A DNA stretch of 64,000 nucleotides. It comes from Isoperla grammatica (taxonomy: Eukaryota > Arthropoda > Insecta > Plecoptera > Perlodidae). Position 1 is the first letter of the stretch, and each line of letters opens with the position of its first letter. This document shows positions 49,540-61,767 of the stretch, piece by piece. The notes beneath the pieces were generated by a model, which saw only the letters and a program-made list of their open reading frames with translations, ran no database searches and was not told the DNA's origin. The stretch covers positions 6,757,788 through 6,821,787 of the forward strand of contig OX246741.1 in NCBI GenBank assembly GCA_945910005.1. Reading direction: 5' to 3'. The position numbers and the translations under genes are program-made.

Positions 49540-49918
49540 CACTAGGAAGCGCACATGCACGAAGAAGCTGCAGCTTGTACGCGGGGGTAGCTCCCTTGTA
49601 CGGGTACAACAGACAAGCTAGCGGTCTAACCGGTGTTGGGATGCTGCGCTAGTGGACCAGGAAGAAGATACCACGCTACGTTATGCTACGCTACGCTACA
49701 TGACCCGATGAGCGATGAGGACTGGCCGGTCGCGCCAAGACTACACAACACCTGCAATCAGCTGGCTGGACACGAGCGCCCGCCGGCCGAGCGGGACCGA
49801 GGATACCCGAGCGTTCACGAGGCGACGCGCAGACTGACAACAATCATAATAATATTCGGCGAGCCGAACGCAACAATCACCAACGGCAATATAGTATTTC
49901 AAAGGAATATTGTGTGTA
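49540..49918. other. CpG-rich block upstream of the gene
   Basis: The sequence at 49560-49870 is much richer in CG than its surroundings and contains a CTACG repeat (49670-49699). It might be a promoter or 5' exon region of the minus-strand gene. No frame supports a protein. Confidence 0.3.
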
Positions 49919-49926
49919 CTATTTTC

Positions 49927-50417
49927 TAGGGCTGCCCAACGATAAAAAAATTCATATCGATATCGCGGATGTAATTATCGATATCGTATCGCGATATCGA
50001 ATTGTTTAAACTCGGTATCGATATCGCCGATATAGTAATTTTTTTTCTTCAAACCAGCCAGAGACCATTCATTATAAACAATTGTATGTGAATAATTTAA
50101 CGTCGAAATGTTTTACTATTTGCGTCAATTTGTGTGTTGTATTATTAAAAATGTATCCACAAAACAGCGATGATGTGATTGGCGTGACGTGACGTGAGTG
50201 AGACCGCACGACGAAAGGCGAGTAGGTACCAACGCGAATGTTGCAGTCTATGTATCACAAAGATGCAGAACCACAACACTACATATTTTTTTTTTTTACG
50301 ATAGTTGACACTTGATCGATATCGCGAAACGTACGATATATTAATCCTATATCGATATCGACTTATTTTTCTATTATCGATATCGTATCGAATTATCGAT
50401 ATCGTTGGGCAGCCATA
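49927..50417. mobile_element. hAT-like element with ATCGATATCG-rich subterminal arrays, 8-bp target duplication
   Basis: The ends are TAGGGCTGCCCAACGAT and, inverted, TATGGCTGCCCAACGAT. Both flanks are CTATTTTC (49919-49926 and 50418-50425), a perfect 8-bp duplication. TAGGG fits the hAT terminal rule. Both subterminal 100-bp zones hold repeated ATCGATATCG-like motifs, plausible transposase binding sites. The middle is short, without a reading frame. Non-autonomous. Confidence 0.9.
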
Positions 50418-50425
50418 CTATTTTC

Positions 50426-52639
50426 GTGTGTCAATGCCTTCAAATTTGATGAAATTAAAACTAATCAATATTTACTGAAGGGTACAGAAAATAAACATAT
50501 ACACAGTTACAATGTACATGTGTGCAATACCATACACGTGAGTATAAACCCATTCGATCTCTTAGTATATAAAATACAAAACAATCCGGAAAAATTAAAA
50601 ACTTCATTCATATCAGTTTGCCAGTTTCCATCTGATTTTGTTTTACAGTTGCCAAGTTGTGTATGGTAGGTATAACTGGTCGGAGTCCGGTTGGGACTTG
50701 GATTGGACATACATATAAAGTTTTGCCAGTAGAAATGAAACATATAAATAGTTTGGGACGTTTTAAAAAAGTTGTCAGAACTGTGTTTTCGGAAAATGGG
50801 TTTTATTCCATTGACGAGTAGCCTACTTCATTTTTTACAAGGGTACATAAGGTAGTTAAATTAACACAAAGTGTAGTGATGTATGAACGAACGTGTACTT
50901 ATGGTAAAGTGTATGAACTTTTGTAAATATAATAATAATTTGACGTGTTCTACACAATTTGTACAAATTTGTAATGGAAACTAAATAAATGAATATGAAT
51001 ATGAATAGGTAGACCGTGATAGTGCTGGCACACAAGTGTACATATACTTGTCTGAGCATTGTTGTTAAGTGATTGAACCATATAGGTAAATGGGGCAGAC
51101 AACAAGGTTTCTTAGCAGCAGCGCACTACTATAAGTACATTAGTACATTATGCGAGAACGATACCGAAGTCACCGGAAACACCCGAGTTCCCCCTCGGTC
51201 TCGAACTCGGTACCTCGTCTCTCTGCAACGTAACGCGCATGCGCAACTATGTTAAGGGCAAACGTTGGCGCAACTTCCTCCCCAGACCCGGAGAACGTGA
51301 ACTGGTATTTGGAGTAGGAAACGTCGAAACGAAAGTTGGCGAGACTTTACATATGTAACATAACGACGCACGCGAACTTGATGGTGGCGTGAACGATATA
51401 GATCTTCCTGTCTGCAAGTCATACTGGAATGTATTTATTTATTTAATGTCTCCTATTCAGTTATAAAAACTGATTTACAAAGGAGGACCTTAAATAAGAC
51501 TAGGCTATGCAAACAATTAATAATAATGAAATAATGAAATAACTATAACAACGAAAACAAAACAAACTATATGTACTATAAACAAAAATTAAGATCAAGA
51601 CAAAATAATTGAGAACTTAAATCAAATGTGTGTAAAGTCTCAACGTACGAAGCGAGGGTACATTGCGTTTTGGACTGAAACCGACTCTGTGTGAAATCGA
51701 ACCTATAACTCTTCCACTTGTTACACCTGGTAAAAATATGTACTGATTCGTTATTCTGGTTCGTTAATGAGGCTCTCATTCAGGAGGTTATCGATTCGAT
51801 TCTCACCCTTTGATATCATGAATGAAAGTGTTTTGCATGGGTTTCATTTCTGAGGTCGTACACCGTCCGTAACTATTGTAATTAATAATAAAACAATACT
51901 ATAGTATAAGTTGAAGTGTCATCAAACATACATAATCTAGTTTCTAAATGATTCACAATGTTGATGAAGGTAATGGTTTCTTCCCAGTGAGTTATACACC
52001 AGCAGTGCCTCCTTGAAGGGCCCCCGATGCTCCGGAACCCAGTGTGGTCTCTCACAGCTCCGGCTCATGCACAGTTTGATGTATCTGATTCTGATGTCGC
52101 TTTACCTGAGACATTGTGTAGAACCGAAATATTCTGAAAGTTTGTTTCCTTTTATTTTTGTCGTGATACAATTATTAAAACACGCAAATATTAATATTAT
52201 AAGGAAATTATAACCAAATAGCAGACACATCTAATTTAATAAAAGTGTCAAATTTATCAAAGTAATGTTTTTTTGTACGGCGTAGAGACCGAAATTAAAG
52301 CGTCGTAGTTTTTTTTTTCAAAATCTCAACTTATAATTTTTCCTTCTTTCGTGCACATTACCACAGAATGTGTTGAATACATTTCCTAGGAAGCGTTGCA
52401 CATAATTTTTTGCTCACCACCGTATTATTGAGACAGTCCTCACTCACTCGAGTTCCTCATCGAATGATCCTCGATTGTTTTATAATGACCTAACGTTCCA
52501 TCTGATAAAAATAATTCGATACACAAAGACAATCTAATAACAGTGCAAGTCCGGTGTTGGTCAGATAATCGGTACCTGGTCTAACCACATGTTGGAGCAT
52601 CTCGGATCATTGGACCCGGCTTGGCTTGGCTTGCACAAC
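50426..52639. other. Unassigned AT-rich DNA
   Basis: No gene. A B-box-like GTTCGAGACC (minus strand, about 51200) and GATTCGATTCTC (51790) hint at SINE remnants. Confidence 0.4.
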
Positions 52640-53230
52640 CTCTGGCTCGCATTGAGCCGGTAGGGTTGGTTGGTCGGTGCTAGTGCACTCGGATTAGAGG
52701 TGTTGTAGGTTCGATCTACATCCATCATGAATTTAAATAACTATCCTAAATATGACGACGAAATAAGACGATTGTAGTCCTCGCACATTGTGTCAATATT
52801 TGCCTCGGTACAACTGTGCGCAATTGCCAGACACTCTTATTTGAGATGTTCGGGGTTTGATTTCCGGTTACATCAAATCTGAATTAATCTCCGATAAGTG
52901 ATCTTAGATCAGTATCCATGGTGTCAAAAAAACATTACATACACAATGCATGGTATATTTTAATTAGGGCCTTGTTTGTTGGAGGCTCATCTGGGTACTA
53001 AGAGTTTGGTGAAACCGGGCATAAATGTCCTCATAGTAGTAAAATGAGTGTAGACCTTGCAGTTGCACACTTCATTGATATAGGTGGCTCGGTACAAATG
53101 AAGGAGACTCACATTTGCTGGTTTGATTACCAAAACCATCAATCCTTAATTCAATTATCGTCGTTGAAATTTAGTTACTTCATACTTCATTGATACAGGT
53201 GGCTCAGTACAAGTTAGTGATATTCTCATA
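52640..53230 (+). mobile_element. Cluster of tRNA-like SINE pieces
   Basis: B-box-like GGTTCGATCTAC (about 52709) and GGGTTTGATTTCC (52855) occur. Two copies of ACTTCATTGATA(T/C)AGGTGGCTC are present at about 53070 and 53190, the first leading to GGTTTGATTACC. No part folds as a proper tRNA. Confidence 0.4.
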
Positions 53231-55027
53231 GACTTTACAAGAGAGCTTGGATACAATGCCAACGATTTGCAACATAAATGTCGACAAGGAGGTTAAATAG
53301 AAGCGATCCAGACACTCTTCGAGAATCCGCATTGTATTATTTATAACCTCCCGCCAAGATTTGCCGAATCAACTGTTCATGCATTGTTTTAACTCTAAAA
53401 CCAACAGGAACCGTTCAACTCCTACGACTTCTGAAGACAGGCGTGAGTGTCTTGACCCCCCCCCCCCCCTCCCCGAGCTGCTCGCCAATACGTGTATCTC
53501 AAGCTCGTGCAAATGTGAGTAAACGCCCCCATCGAGATACGTCGATCCCGACCGAATAGGACGTGGCTAATCTATGTGTGCGCTAATGTTAACACTTGTT
53601 AGCGACCTTCACCTCAGTTCGTGCAGGTGACCCACCTGTGGCTATCACATCTACTGTACATCCAGCAGGTCTCTACTCAGTTGCACCATTGGTTGCACTG
53701 GACGCGAGGAAGACATAAACAAGACCTTCTGGTTCTATAACTTTGATTGAGACGAGTGCAGAGTGCTGCAACCCTGCTCATGCAGTTGTACTTGACAATG
53801 TCTGCAGAGGTAGTCGATACCATATTATATGATACCATATCAAGATACCATATTGTTTTTCTGTCCATGAACATCCCTTGTTTTTTGTAATAAAATCGCT
53901 AAACTTCTGAAAATGAACACATAGCAACGAAACACAATAATAATAGTTGAGTGGGTTAGCCTCTAAGTACACATGTTATGTATTTAGTTATTTTATTGTA
54001 CATCGCGATAGTGCATCGCCTGGTCTGCTGGGCTATATTCAACGTGAAATGTATAGTGTGGAGGTAAATCCAACGAAATATCTCTAGCTAGTGCAAGAGT
54101 ATAGCTAAACAACAACAACAACAACGACAACACAGCAGGAACAACAACAAAACAAACCCAACGCTTCCGCAACACTCTTACAAGTGTTAAGTGTTGAACA
54201 ATGCTTCCATTCCATGTTTAAATCACTGAAACCGTTCAAATTGACACTAAACAGTGACGAGTCTGTTAAACAAGGCGATATTGTTTTAAGAATCACGTTG
54301 TTTATGTAACAAGGTTACACGAGACGAGAATTAGAGGCAACTATAGCCTACCTGGTTACCGCCTGCCTCAAGTATAGCAGGCCTACACCTTTAAAACAAA
54401 TCTTGAATATATATATATACATAATACATTCATTTGTATACAGCATAATGTATACACGCGACTCGCATCGCAAATGAGTCTATCCTACGGACACTCCTAG
54501 ATATGCTGACATACATTCTAGCTTCCTCGGCGTTATTGCATACATTTATGCACAGATGCCACCCATTTATGCATAAATCCAACTACGTTAAATGTGGTAA
54601 TAACTTCATTAGTTTAGATAGGAGGCCTTAAACTGTGAAGACATTAAATTTGAACTTTCTGCTTGTGTAGTTGTGAAACACATTTGAAAGGTAGTTTAAT
54701 ACATAATGGATGATGAGGGAAGATGTGTAGTGAGATAGGATGGGCGGAAGGTTATACGTATAATGACAATGATAGAAGTGGCTTTACTTGGCGTGTGCAG
54801 CGAGAGGGGGCGTCTGAAGATGGAAAATGAGACTTAACTTTTCGGACAGGGAGATGTAAGTGCATAAAAGCCTCCATCTGTAAGTAAACTCCAAGTAGTA
54901 ACCACAGAGTAAAAAATATGTGCGTTGCGTTAAAACATATGTTTTTGACAGTCTTTTGTAGCCAGGATCAATGTTAATAAAATTAAAAACTGAAAGGGTT
55001 GACCACGAAGTTGGCACTTATTTATGT
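53231..55027. other. Unassigned DNA
   Basis: It contains a C run at 53456-53469, an (AAC)n tract at 54110-54150 and short AT repeats at 54410. Open frames in the AAC tract are repeat artefacts. Confidence 0.4.
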
Positions 55028-55088
55028 ATTACTACTCTTACATGATAAGTAAACCCCGAAGTTGACGCTTATCATGTAAAAGTAGTAC
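55028..55088. repeat. Imperfect hairpin next to the 55.1-kb MITE
   Basis: TACTACTCTTACATGATAAG is followed 18 bp later by CTTATCATGTAAAAGTAGTA, its inverse with one mismatch. It is probably the remnant of another small inverted-repeat element. Confidence 0.6.
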
Positions 55089-55131
55089 TATACATACATG
55101 TATACTATGTACTATGAAGTGAGTGTCACTA

Positions 55132-55294
55132 TAGGCAACCCAAGACTACCTTACATATGCTTTCGTCACAGGCGAGGCACTCGTAGCCAATCAGCGAACC
55201 GCCCGAGAAAAGCGCGCGCAGATAACGATCGCTGATTGGCTACGAGAACCTCGCCTTCGACGAAAGCATGTGTAAGGTTGTCTTGGGTTGCCTA
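55132..55294. mobile_element. 163-bp inverted-repeat MITE, TAGGCAACCC termini, TA flanks
   Basis: The arms (TAGGCAACCCAAGACTACCT at the left, AGGTTGTCTTGGGTTGCCTA at the right) pair nearly completely up to a GC-rich loop near 55205-55225 containing GCGCGCGC. TA precedes and follows. The inner arms contain CTCGTAGCCAATCAGCGA and its inverse. Confidence 0.78.
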
Positions 55295-55297
55295 TAG

Positions 55298-58246
55298 CTG
55301 TGGCCCCGATGTCCCTGGCAATGAAGACTCCACTACTCCCTCAATGTCTTTGCCTCGCTGTACACCGAGCTCCCTGTAATCTGTGCAGCCACGTACACTC
55401 TATGTGGTGCATGTAATCGATGGGTTTCACTTAGTTACCAAGTAGCGTCAGGTATTGTTTCACTACAATAGATACGTGCTCATATAGCTAGCCTATAGCT
55501 TCAGGGCTAACCTAGCTGTCTTGCATTGCATGTCACCAAGGCTTTCTTCCGCACCCAAATTTGGAAGGAATTTGATATACATCGTTTAATTTGCACTCAT
55601 TTCCTATGTTTGTTTAGCATATTTCTTACGAGTGTTCAAATGAACGTTTCTTTAAATTATTTTGAAATTGTTGTACACATATTTTGTATGGATTATTTAT
55701 AATGTCTAGCCTATTCAATTATAAATTGATTACCAAAGGAGGTCAATATATAGAGCTATAAAATAAGTTTAAATTCCGGACAATACACAATATTTCGTTA
55801 TTACGTTCATCTGTTATTCACATTATCTCGATTAGAAGAAATTCATTACCATTTTAAACTCAAAAGTTGTTCAAACTGTAATTCATCATGATTATCGACC
55901 AAATATTATGTTTTTTCAATTGATCTATTGACATTATTCAAGATGTTTCATGCTAGCAAGAAGAACTTTACACGTGGAAGTTTTTGGCAATGGATGGAGA
56001 AAAGAGAGAACTTCTCCCTGCACTTCTGATGAGTCTGCCAAACTCTTGCTCAACATATTGACACTTCTACTTCCGGTGCATAAATATATATTTCAGCCGA
56101 TTGTAAAAAAAGTTGTGAAAACACGTTAAGTGGCTGGGTACAAAATTAGATCGAGTCTCTTGTACAAATAAAGTCCCAACGAAAGCTGCGGGAAAACTTT
56201 CCGAATAGATGGATGGATCATGGATTTACAGTAGGCCTACCTCATTTTCATAGCTTTGCATAGACATTCAACCGTGTTGATATCCGTTCTGTAGAAAATG
56301 CATTACATGACAAGTGAAACAGTTGAAAATACAAGAAATACCTTTGTAATGTAACTATGTATATATAATAATCATCGTGTATTTACGGTCATTAATGAAG
56401 CAAGGGTATTGGAGAAGAACTTCTTACGTTATTGTTTCCATCGCTTACATTTTGACTGCATAGAGAAAGAGTTTATCTACTAATATTTCTATTCTCTTCC
56501 TAGCCTTGTATCAGTAGACATCGAGCTATTTACATATTATATAAGCATGAACACATTTCAGTAGTTAAGAAAACCTTGAAATATTTTACCGTAATTCAAA
56601 GTTTAAAACGTATTTCATTTGAAGAATATTGCCGGCAGTAAAAATTCCAAAGTACTATACTGATTTAAATTTCCCTTCTCTAATAATGGACAACTATCGA
56701 GAATAAAATAGACCTGAACCATTTCACAATACCCATCTCTAATGGACAGTAACGTCGAGCACAAAGTAGGCTGTTACTGTGGCCGCACCATGTATTAAGG
56801 CCAAGATGTCACTGAGTTTTGTCAGGGATCTCCCGAGGTGGCCATCAACTATAGCAGGTCACACGAGGCCTGTGGCGGTAGCACGTCTTGCCCATCACTT
56901 GCCGCATGCCGGTATACGGAATATAATTCTACCGAGCTACCGGAGGTACGAGGGAATATGGTGCGATTAGGCGTCTTGGTTTTCTACAGGAAATTGATTT
57001 CGTTTTGGAGTATTTCTAAATTTAAGTTTAGAAAACTTTCATGGTCATATGTAACTATTTGCACCTTAAGATATCTTGTTAAAATTAGCTTCGGTACGTG
57101 AACGACAGCGCTCCCAAGGGTATGAGCCCAAATTTGTGAAGAAAAAACTATGTTCTAAAAAGGAAAGAAAACTAAAATATTGTTCACTTTTTATAAGCTT
57201 TAAATTATTGGTAATAAGATGGGTAAGTAGCACAAAATAGTATAAATACATCAAATTGGACTTTGATATGGTAGCAATAGCGTCGGTAAAAATCGTGTTT
57301 GTCAATTTCATCGCCAACTACGAAAATTCAACTATCACATTTGGTGCATTTATAAGATTGTGAGGAAGCCTTATACAATTTAAACAAACAAACCACTTTT
57401 AAAAGTGTAGCCTACTCACAAACGTTGTCCAGATTACGTAAGTGAAATACTTCGAATATCAAAACACACATTTTGCATTTCATTCTAGTTTCCCTAATGA
57501 TGGTTCGTTGTATTTTATCAGCGACAGAGATGAGCAAAGATGACCAAACATTCCCACTAATTACTTATTTATGTGAAAGGAAAAACGTTTCATTTTACAT
57601 AATAACGCCATCCACGACATATGGTAGGTATGCATTGCATCTACTCACAATCCTGTCTTACGTCACTTTAAAACGGGCTAAGCACATTAATAAATATGAA
57701 TAAACATTTCAAACGTTGAAGTAAGAGTCGATGACGTAATCATTACACCGATATAATCTAGTTGGCGGTGCCTTCAAGGTTCTCAAGGGTAGAAAGAATA
57801 TTATGAAAGTTTTTGTCGCAATGATTCACAATCAAAGTATCTATTTCAACTTTTAGCCTTTCACGTTTTCTTCTCAGCAGTGTACATGCATGCATATCCC
57901 TTACACACGCAGGACCAATCTGTTTTAATAGTCGGTTAATATATTCGTCATCGAAAGATTAGAGTTCCTGAGAAGTCCTCTTATATACCTGACCACCAAC
58001 TTTTCCCCCCTAAATAAAAAGTTGAAAAATATCACACGCACAATCAGGTATGAATGATGCACAGCTTAACAAAATAAAAACGGGAAATACCTAAATAATT
58101 GATCGGATTGACGGAATTGTATTCGAAAAGAAATAATTAATCCAAAACTGAAAAAGAAAACCGAAAAAATGTCAGCTGGAATCCAATTCAACACAAAAAC
58201 GGATCAAAGCCGTACGGATATTACCATCTTTCGAATACCAGCTGGC
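55298..58246. other. Unassigned AT-rich DNA
   Basis: No coding signal or inverted-repeat element recognised between the two MITEs. Confidence 0.45.
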
Positions 58247-58254
58247 GTGAATGC

Positions 58255-58349
58255 CAAGGTCCACTTGATCTCCGCCTAGCGGAGGCTCGTCGAACTCCCA
58301 AGTTGGGAGTTCGACGAGCCTCCGCTAGGCGGAGATCAAGTGGACCTTG
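58255..58349. mobile_element. 95-bp perfect palindrome with 8-bp target duplication (hAT-like MITE)
   Basis: Two 47-bp arms are exact inverses around a single G at 58302. The ends read CAAGGTCCACTT and AAGTGGACCTTG, fitting the hAT YARNG rule. GTGAATGC flanks both sides (58247-58254 and 58350-58357). GC content is well above the flanks. With no mismatch between arms, it must be young or maintained by gene conversion. Confidence 0.88.
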
Positions 58350-58357
58350 GTGAATGC

Positions 58358-60164
58358 ATGTCGGACATTCAGAAGGCAGTGGGACGGTAACCGGTTCATT
58401 CAAGATGACGGACGCTACGAATGTTTCTCATATTTAGGGCAAAAGTTCTTGGTCTAGGCAAACAGCTCGTTGAGAGGTGGTGACCGTGTAAGCCTAGCGC
58501 AGTGCGTGCGTGCGTGCGTCAGTGCGTGAGTGTGCGTGCCAGGTGACGATCACACGGTCCAATAAGTTGCTTCGCACTCTTGGTGCCAATCTGGGATCAA
58601 TCTCAAGTTGAAAATAGTTTTTTTGATCGAAAATTATTCACCATAAAATCGTACACGTTTTATAGGTATGGTTACAACAAGTAAATTTCCCAGTCGATTA
58701 CTTTTGATCAGCCACTGAAAATATACTGTATGTTGGATCAATTTATATATCCTGTCATTTTATTTATTAATTTATACATGAATTAAATATCATGTATTTT
58801 CCACAATTATGTACATACTTAAAACCTCCAGGATTTTGCATGTGACCAGTAAATTGACCTAACATCAATTAATTACAAATCAAAAGTGGAGGTTTATTTT
58901 TAACTTAGCATATAGGCACAGATAGGGCCTAACCATTTACAACAATGTGCAAAATTAGTGATTACAATATATTTTTGTGTGTGACAATTAATGAAATACA
59001 AAACTACTATTATAGCAACCCATTGCTTGACCTAGTCAATCAACCAATGTTTGTTTATACACAAGGAAGCCTGTAAAACCTTACAGTCGCTTTGTTTGAC
59101 AAGGATCTCCAGGAGAAGGGGGGGGGGGTTATGTAATTTACTTGACAATATCTTGTCATCATGGCTGACATTGCATGATATACAAAAATTGAATCTTTAT
59201 AACAAACACGCAAGGAAGTGTTTTACTCTATTAAATATTCCGTTGACATTTCGGTTGTACTTTCTAATAGTTACGGTGATGAATGCTTTTAGGAAAACGT
59301 TGCAATTAGACTACCAGAAGTGTCATAAACAGCAATTAATTCTCACTGCAATTGTAATACGATACAAGTATGGAGATATAAAGACACGTGTTGCAACTGG
59401 GCAAGTGTGGGATATCTTCACTGTACTGTACGGGTGAAGAGATGAGCAACAACTGATCGATAGAATTGATAAAGAAATTAAATCACTATGCTACATTATT
59501 TAAAGTCGATCGATGATAACTGCACATGTAATTTAAATCATTCAAATTGTATGTACTGCAAGTTGAGATTAAGCTTGTGAATATTGTAGAAAAAAATATG
59601 CACCTACCGCTATTAGTTTTTTATTTATTGAGTTTTGAAATGCGTTGGAATTCCCTATGTTATACATTGTAACTGAACAAAAACCTACACTTTCAATCGT
59701 ATAACTTTGCGTAGCACCTTCAAAAAGTAATATATTGTAACAAATTTTCGTCCTAAATGTAGATACCTTCACGACTAACATGAATACGTTTGAAAAAGAT
59801 GGTCGAACGCAATCCGTTTTCGAGATATTTGCGCTGATGTGTCAATTTTACCTCAAATCTACTCAAATTAGAAACTATAAATATACTTTATTAATAAAAA
59901 ATATATATAATTTCAAGACGTTCAGTATTAAATGCTACTCACATGTAATAATTCTTGAAATTCATAATTTAGAATAAAAAAAGTATTTTTTCATGTCCAT
60001 TTAATTTGAATAGTTTAGTTGTTGTATTGAATGGGTAGTTCACTTCATCGATCGACTTTAATTGGACCTAAGAAGAATGGGTTTATCTCTACTCTAGAAA
60101 TTGGTGCTGCTACATTCACTTCCAGTATTAGTAAAATCGCTAAAACAGTAGACTGTAATGCGTG
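58358..60164. other. Unassigned DNA with a short GCGT repeat
   Basis: A GTGCGTGCGTGCGTC tract lies at about 58500-58540 and a G run at 59119. The 128-codon plus frame at 59051-59437 has no recognised domain. Confidence 0.4.
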
Positions 60165-60780
60165 ATATGACACTGACAACCAGAGCCACGTGCCAACATC
60201 AGCTGGCGAAAAGAACACGGCTGCTTCCTCGCGGTGGTTTTAGAAACTAGCAGTACTGCGTCTCACCACTAGAGTGTGCCACAACATCAAACGGTATTTT
60301 ACGCTCCCCAAAACCGCACAAGAACTTCGTTTTTGGCAATGACAAATTATTTTCAGTTATAAATGTGTGTATAGACAGACAGATACATTTGAAAAATATG
60401 GCACCATGCGAGCATATACAAAAACTATTATTTATTGTGTGTTGTTTGGAGTGGTTCAAAAAGTAAAGAAAGATCAAAGAAAAAATATTTAATGATAGGT
60501 TTTCTAGGTCATCGACATTGTTTGGAAATTGCAAGCAAATATTATTTGTAATGCTTTAAAATTTTATATGACTATTTGCGTCATTTAAACATCAATGAAA
60601 TAACATTTTCAGGTTATTGAAAGTACAGCGCGTGCCGACACTGACAGTAGAACCACGTGTTGCTCACAGCTGGCAGTCTTCCCGCCGAGAGAACAAGCGC
60701 TACTATCTCGCGGTGGTTTCAGAAACTAAAGATTAGTTCTAGGTTTCACCGCGAGAAGGCGCTACATCACAAAACGGCAA
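60165..60780 (+). repeat. Diverged direct duplication, two blocks about 470 bp apart
   Basis: Blocks 60165-60300 and 60635-60780 share GACACTGACA, CCACGTG, CAGCTGGC, CTCGCGGTGGTTT and AGAAACTA in the same order. The second block also has the inverse CACCGCGAG nearby. The origin is unclear, possibly old transposon pieces. Confidence 0.55.
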
Positions 60781-61039
60781 CAGTGATTATTTTTGGCACG
60801 AAAATTCAACAACAAATTAAACGAACACGTTAAAAAACACAACATAATCGATTACACATATAGTCACAAACTTGTACTGCGGAATTCTTTGACAAAATTT
60901 ATTTAGCTTCAAGTGCTTAGAAAAATGCATTTTAAATGTACAAACGACATTACGGTACTTATGTGATGTGACAACGGTTGGAATTTTGTCAAATGCCAAG
61001 AAAGCAAAATGGAGACTGAAAATAGGTTATTTTGGAGCA

Positions 61040-61195
61040 CATTGATTGATTTTGGGCTTGACGTCTCATGTCTCTACGATGGCGCTAATGGATACCAGGG
61101 GAGGGGGGGGAGTGGTGGGGGGGGGGGGGGGTGACAGACGATGAAGATGAAGTGAAAAAACTCTCGCTGGTATTACTGGTATACTGGCTTGACCC
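61040..61195. mobile_element. SINE-like body fragment beside the LTR, with long G runs
   Basis: GGGCTTGACGTCTCATGTCT and GATGAAGATGAAGTGAAAAA match the same family as at 35.5 kb. G-rich runs at 61099-61131 separate the two parts. The LTR begins directly after it. Confidence 0.5.
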
Positions 61196-61277
61196 TGTCA
61201 CTGCAATGACTTGCATGCCATTGCTATGTGGTTAGGTGGGAGGTAGGAGGGGCCTACCCGTTGGCCTACCCCCTACC

Positions 61278-61285
61278 TATATAAG
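61278..61285 (+). promoter_or_regulatory. TATA box of the LTR promoter
   Basis: TATATAAG lies in the first third of the LTR. Transcription would be expected to start about 25-30 bp downstream, near 61310. Confidence 0.7.
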
Positions 61286-61408
61286 CAGGGGCGGCTTGCC
61301 CGCTCGTCAGAGCTTAGACGGCCAGGGTAGATTGAAGACGGGCCGAGTGAGGCCCGTCTTGGTTACGTGTTGTAGCGTGGCACGTGTATTTAACTAAGCT
61401 TCCGTGAC

Positions 61409-61414
61409 AATAAA
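61409..61414 (+). terminator. Polyadenylation signal AATAAA in the LTR
   Basis: AATAAA is followed within 20-40 bp by a T/G-rich stretch, as expected of an LTR R/U5 boundary. It is about 125 bp downstream of the TATA box. Confidence 0.7.
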
Positions 61415-61494
61415 CTATACTCTGTATTGGTATATATCTGTTAGTCATACTTTCATCCCAGTTTATCCCCACGTACCTGTTTCCCGTTACAAAT

Positions 61495-61512
61495 TGGGGG
61501 CTCGTCCGGGAT
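61495..61512 (+). other. Primer binding site, tRNA-Pro type
   Basis: TGGGGGCTCGTCCGGGAT is 18 nt long and starts three bases after the LTR end. It equals the primer site that gammaretroviruses such as murine leukaemia virus use with tRNA-Pro. It fixes the LTR border and the strand of the element. Confidence 0.88.
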
Positions 61513-61626
61513 TTTGTTAGTGGGACAGTAGCGGATGCAACTACAGTGGGGACGCGTTAAACGAAATAAAAACATAAAAACAGATATGGCAGTAACTAAG
61601 GTATCAATTATACTAGTGGGTGAACT

Positions 61627-61767
61627 ATGGGCGTAGATTTACAGGCCGCGGAAAACGGGGGAGCTAACAACCAAGTTGAAGGACTTCTGTTCGTTAGGTT
61701 TCGGTGCGCCTATAAGTTATTCGTTTCAGTCTCGTTCCGTGTTTGTTGTGGTCTCCGGTCAGGACAG
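61627..61767 (+). pseudogene. Truncated gag start after the primer site
   Basis: An ATG at 61627 opens a 46-codon frame starting MGVDLQAAENGG and ending in TGA. Its position, 115 bp after the primer site, is where gag should begin. Only the first 22 or so residues are likely to be true gag; from about 61693 the DNA is shared with an inverted zinc-knuckle segment. No capsid-like region is present, so the coding content is broken. Confidence 0.45.

Larger units (their letters stand above)
61196..61491 (+). repeat. 5' LTR (296 bp) of the retroelement
   Basis: It begins TGTCAC and ends GTTACA, giving near-matched TG...CA ends (TGTCAC against TGTAAC), three bases before the primer site. It contains a TATA box, a GC-rich start region and a polyadenylation signal followed by a T/G-rich stretch, in the usual U3-R-U5 order. 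The left border is chosen from the TG rule and the matching terminal bases; a 3' LTR to confirm it is not in the window. Confidence 0.78.

Noticed and set aside
59051..59437. 128-codon plus-strand frame
   Set aside because: AT-rich, crosses a G run, no domain and no splice borders.
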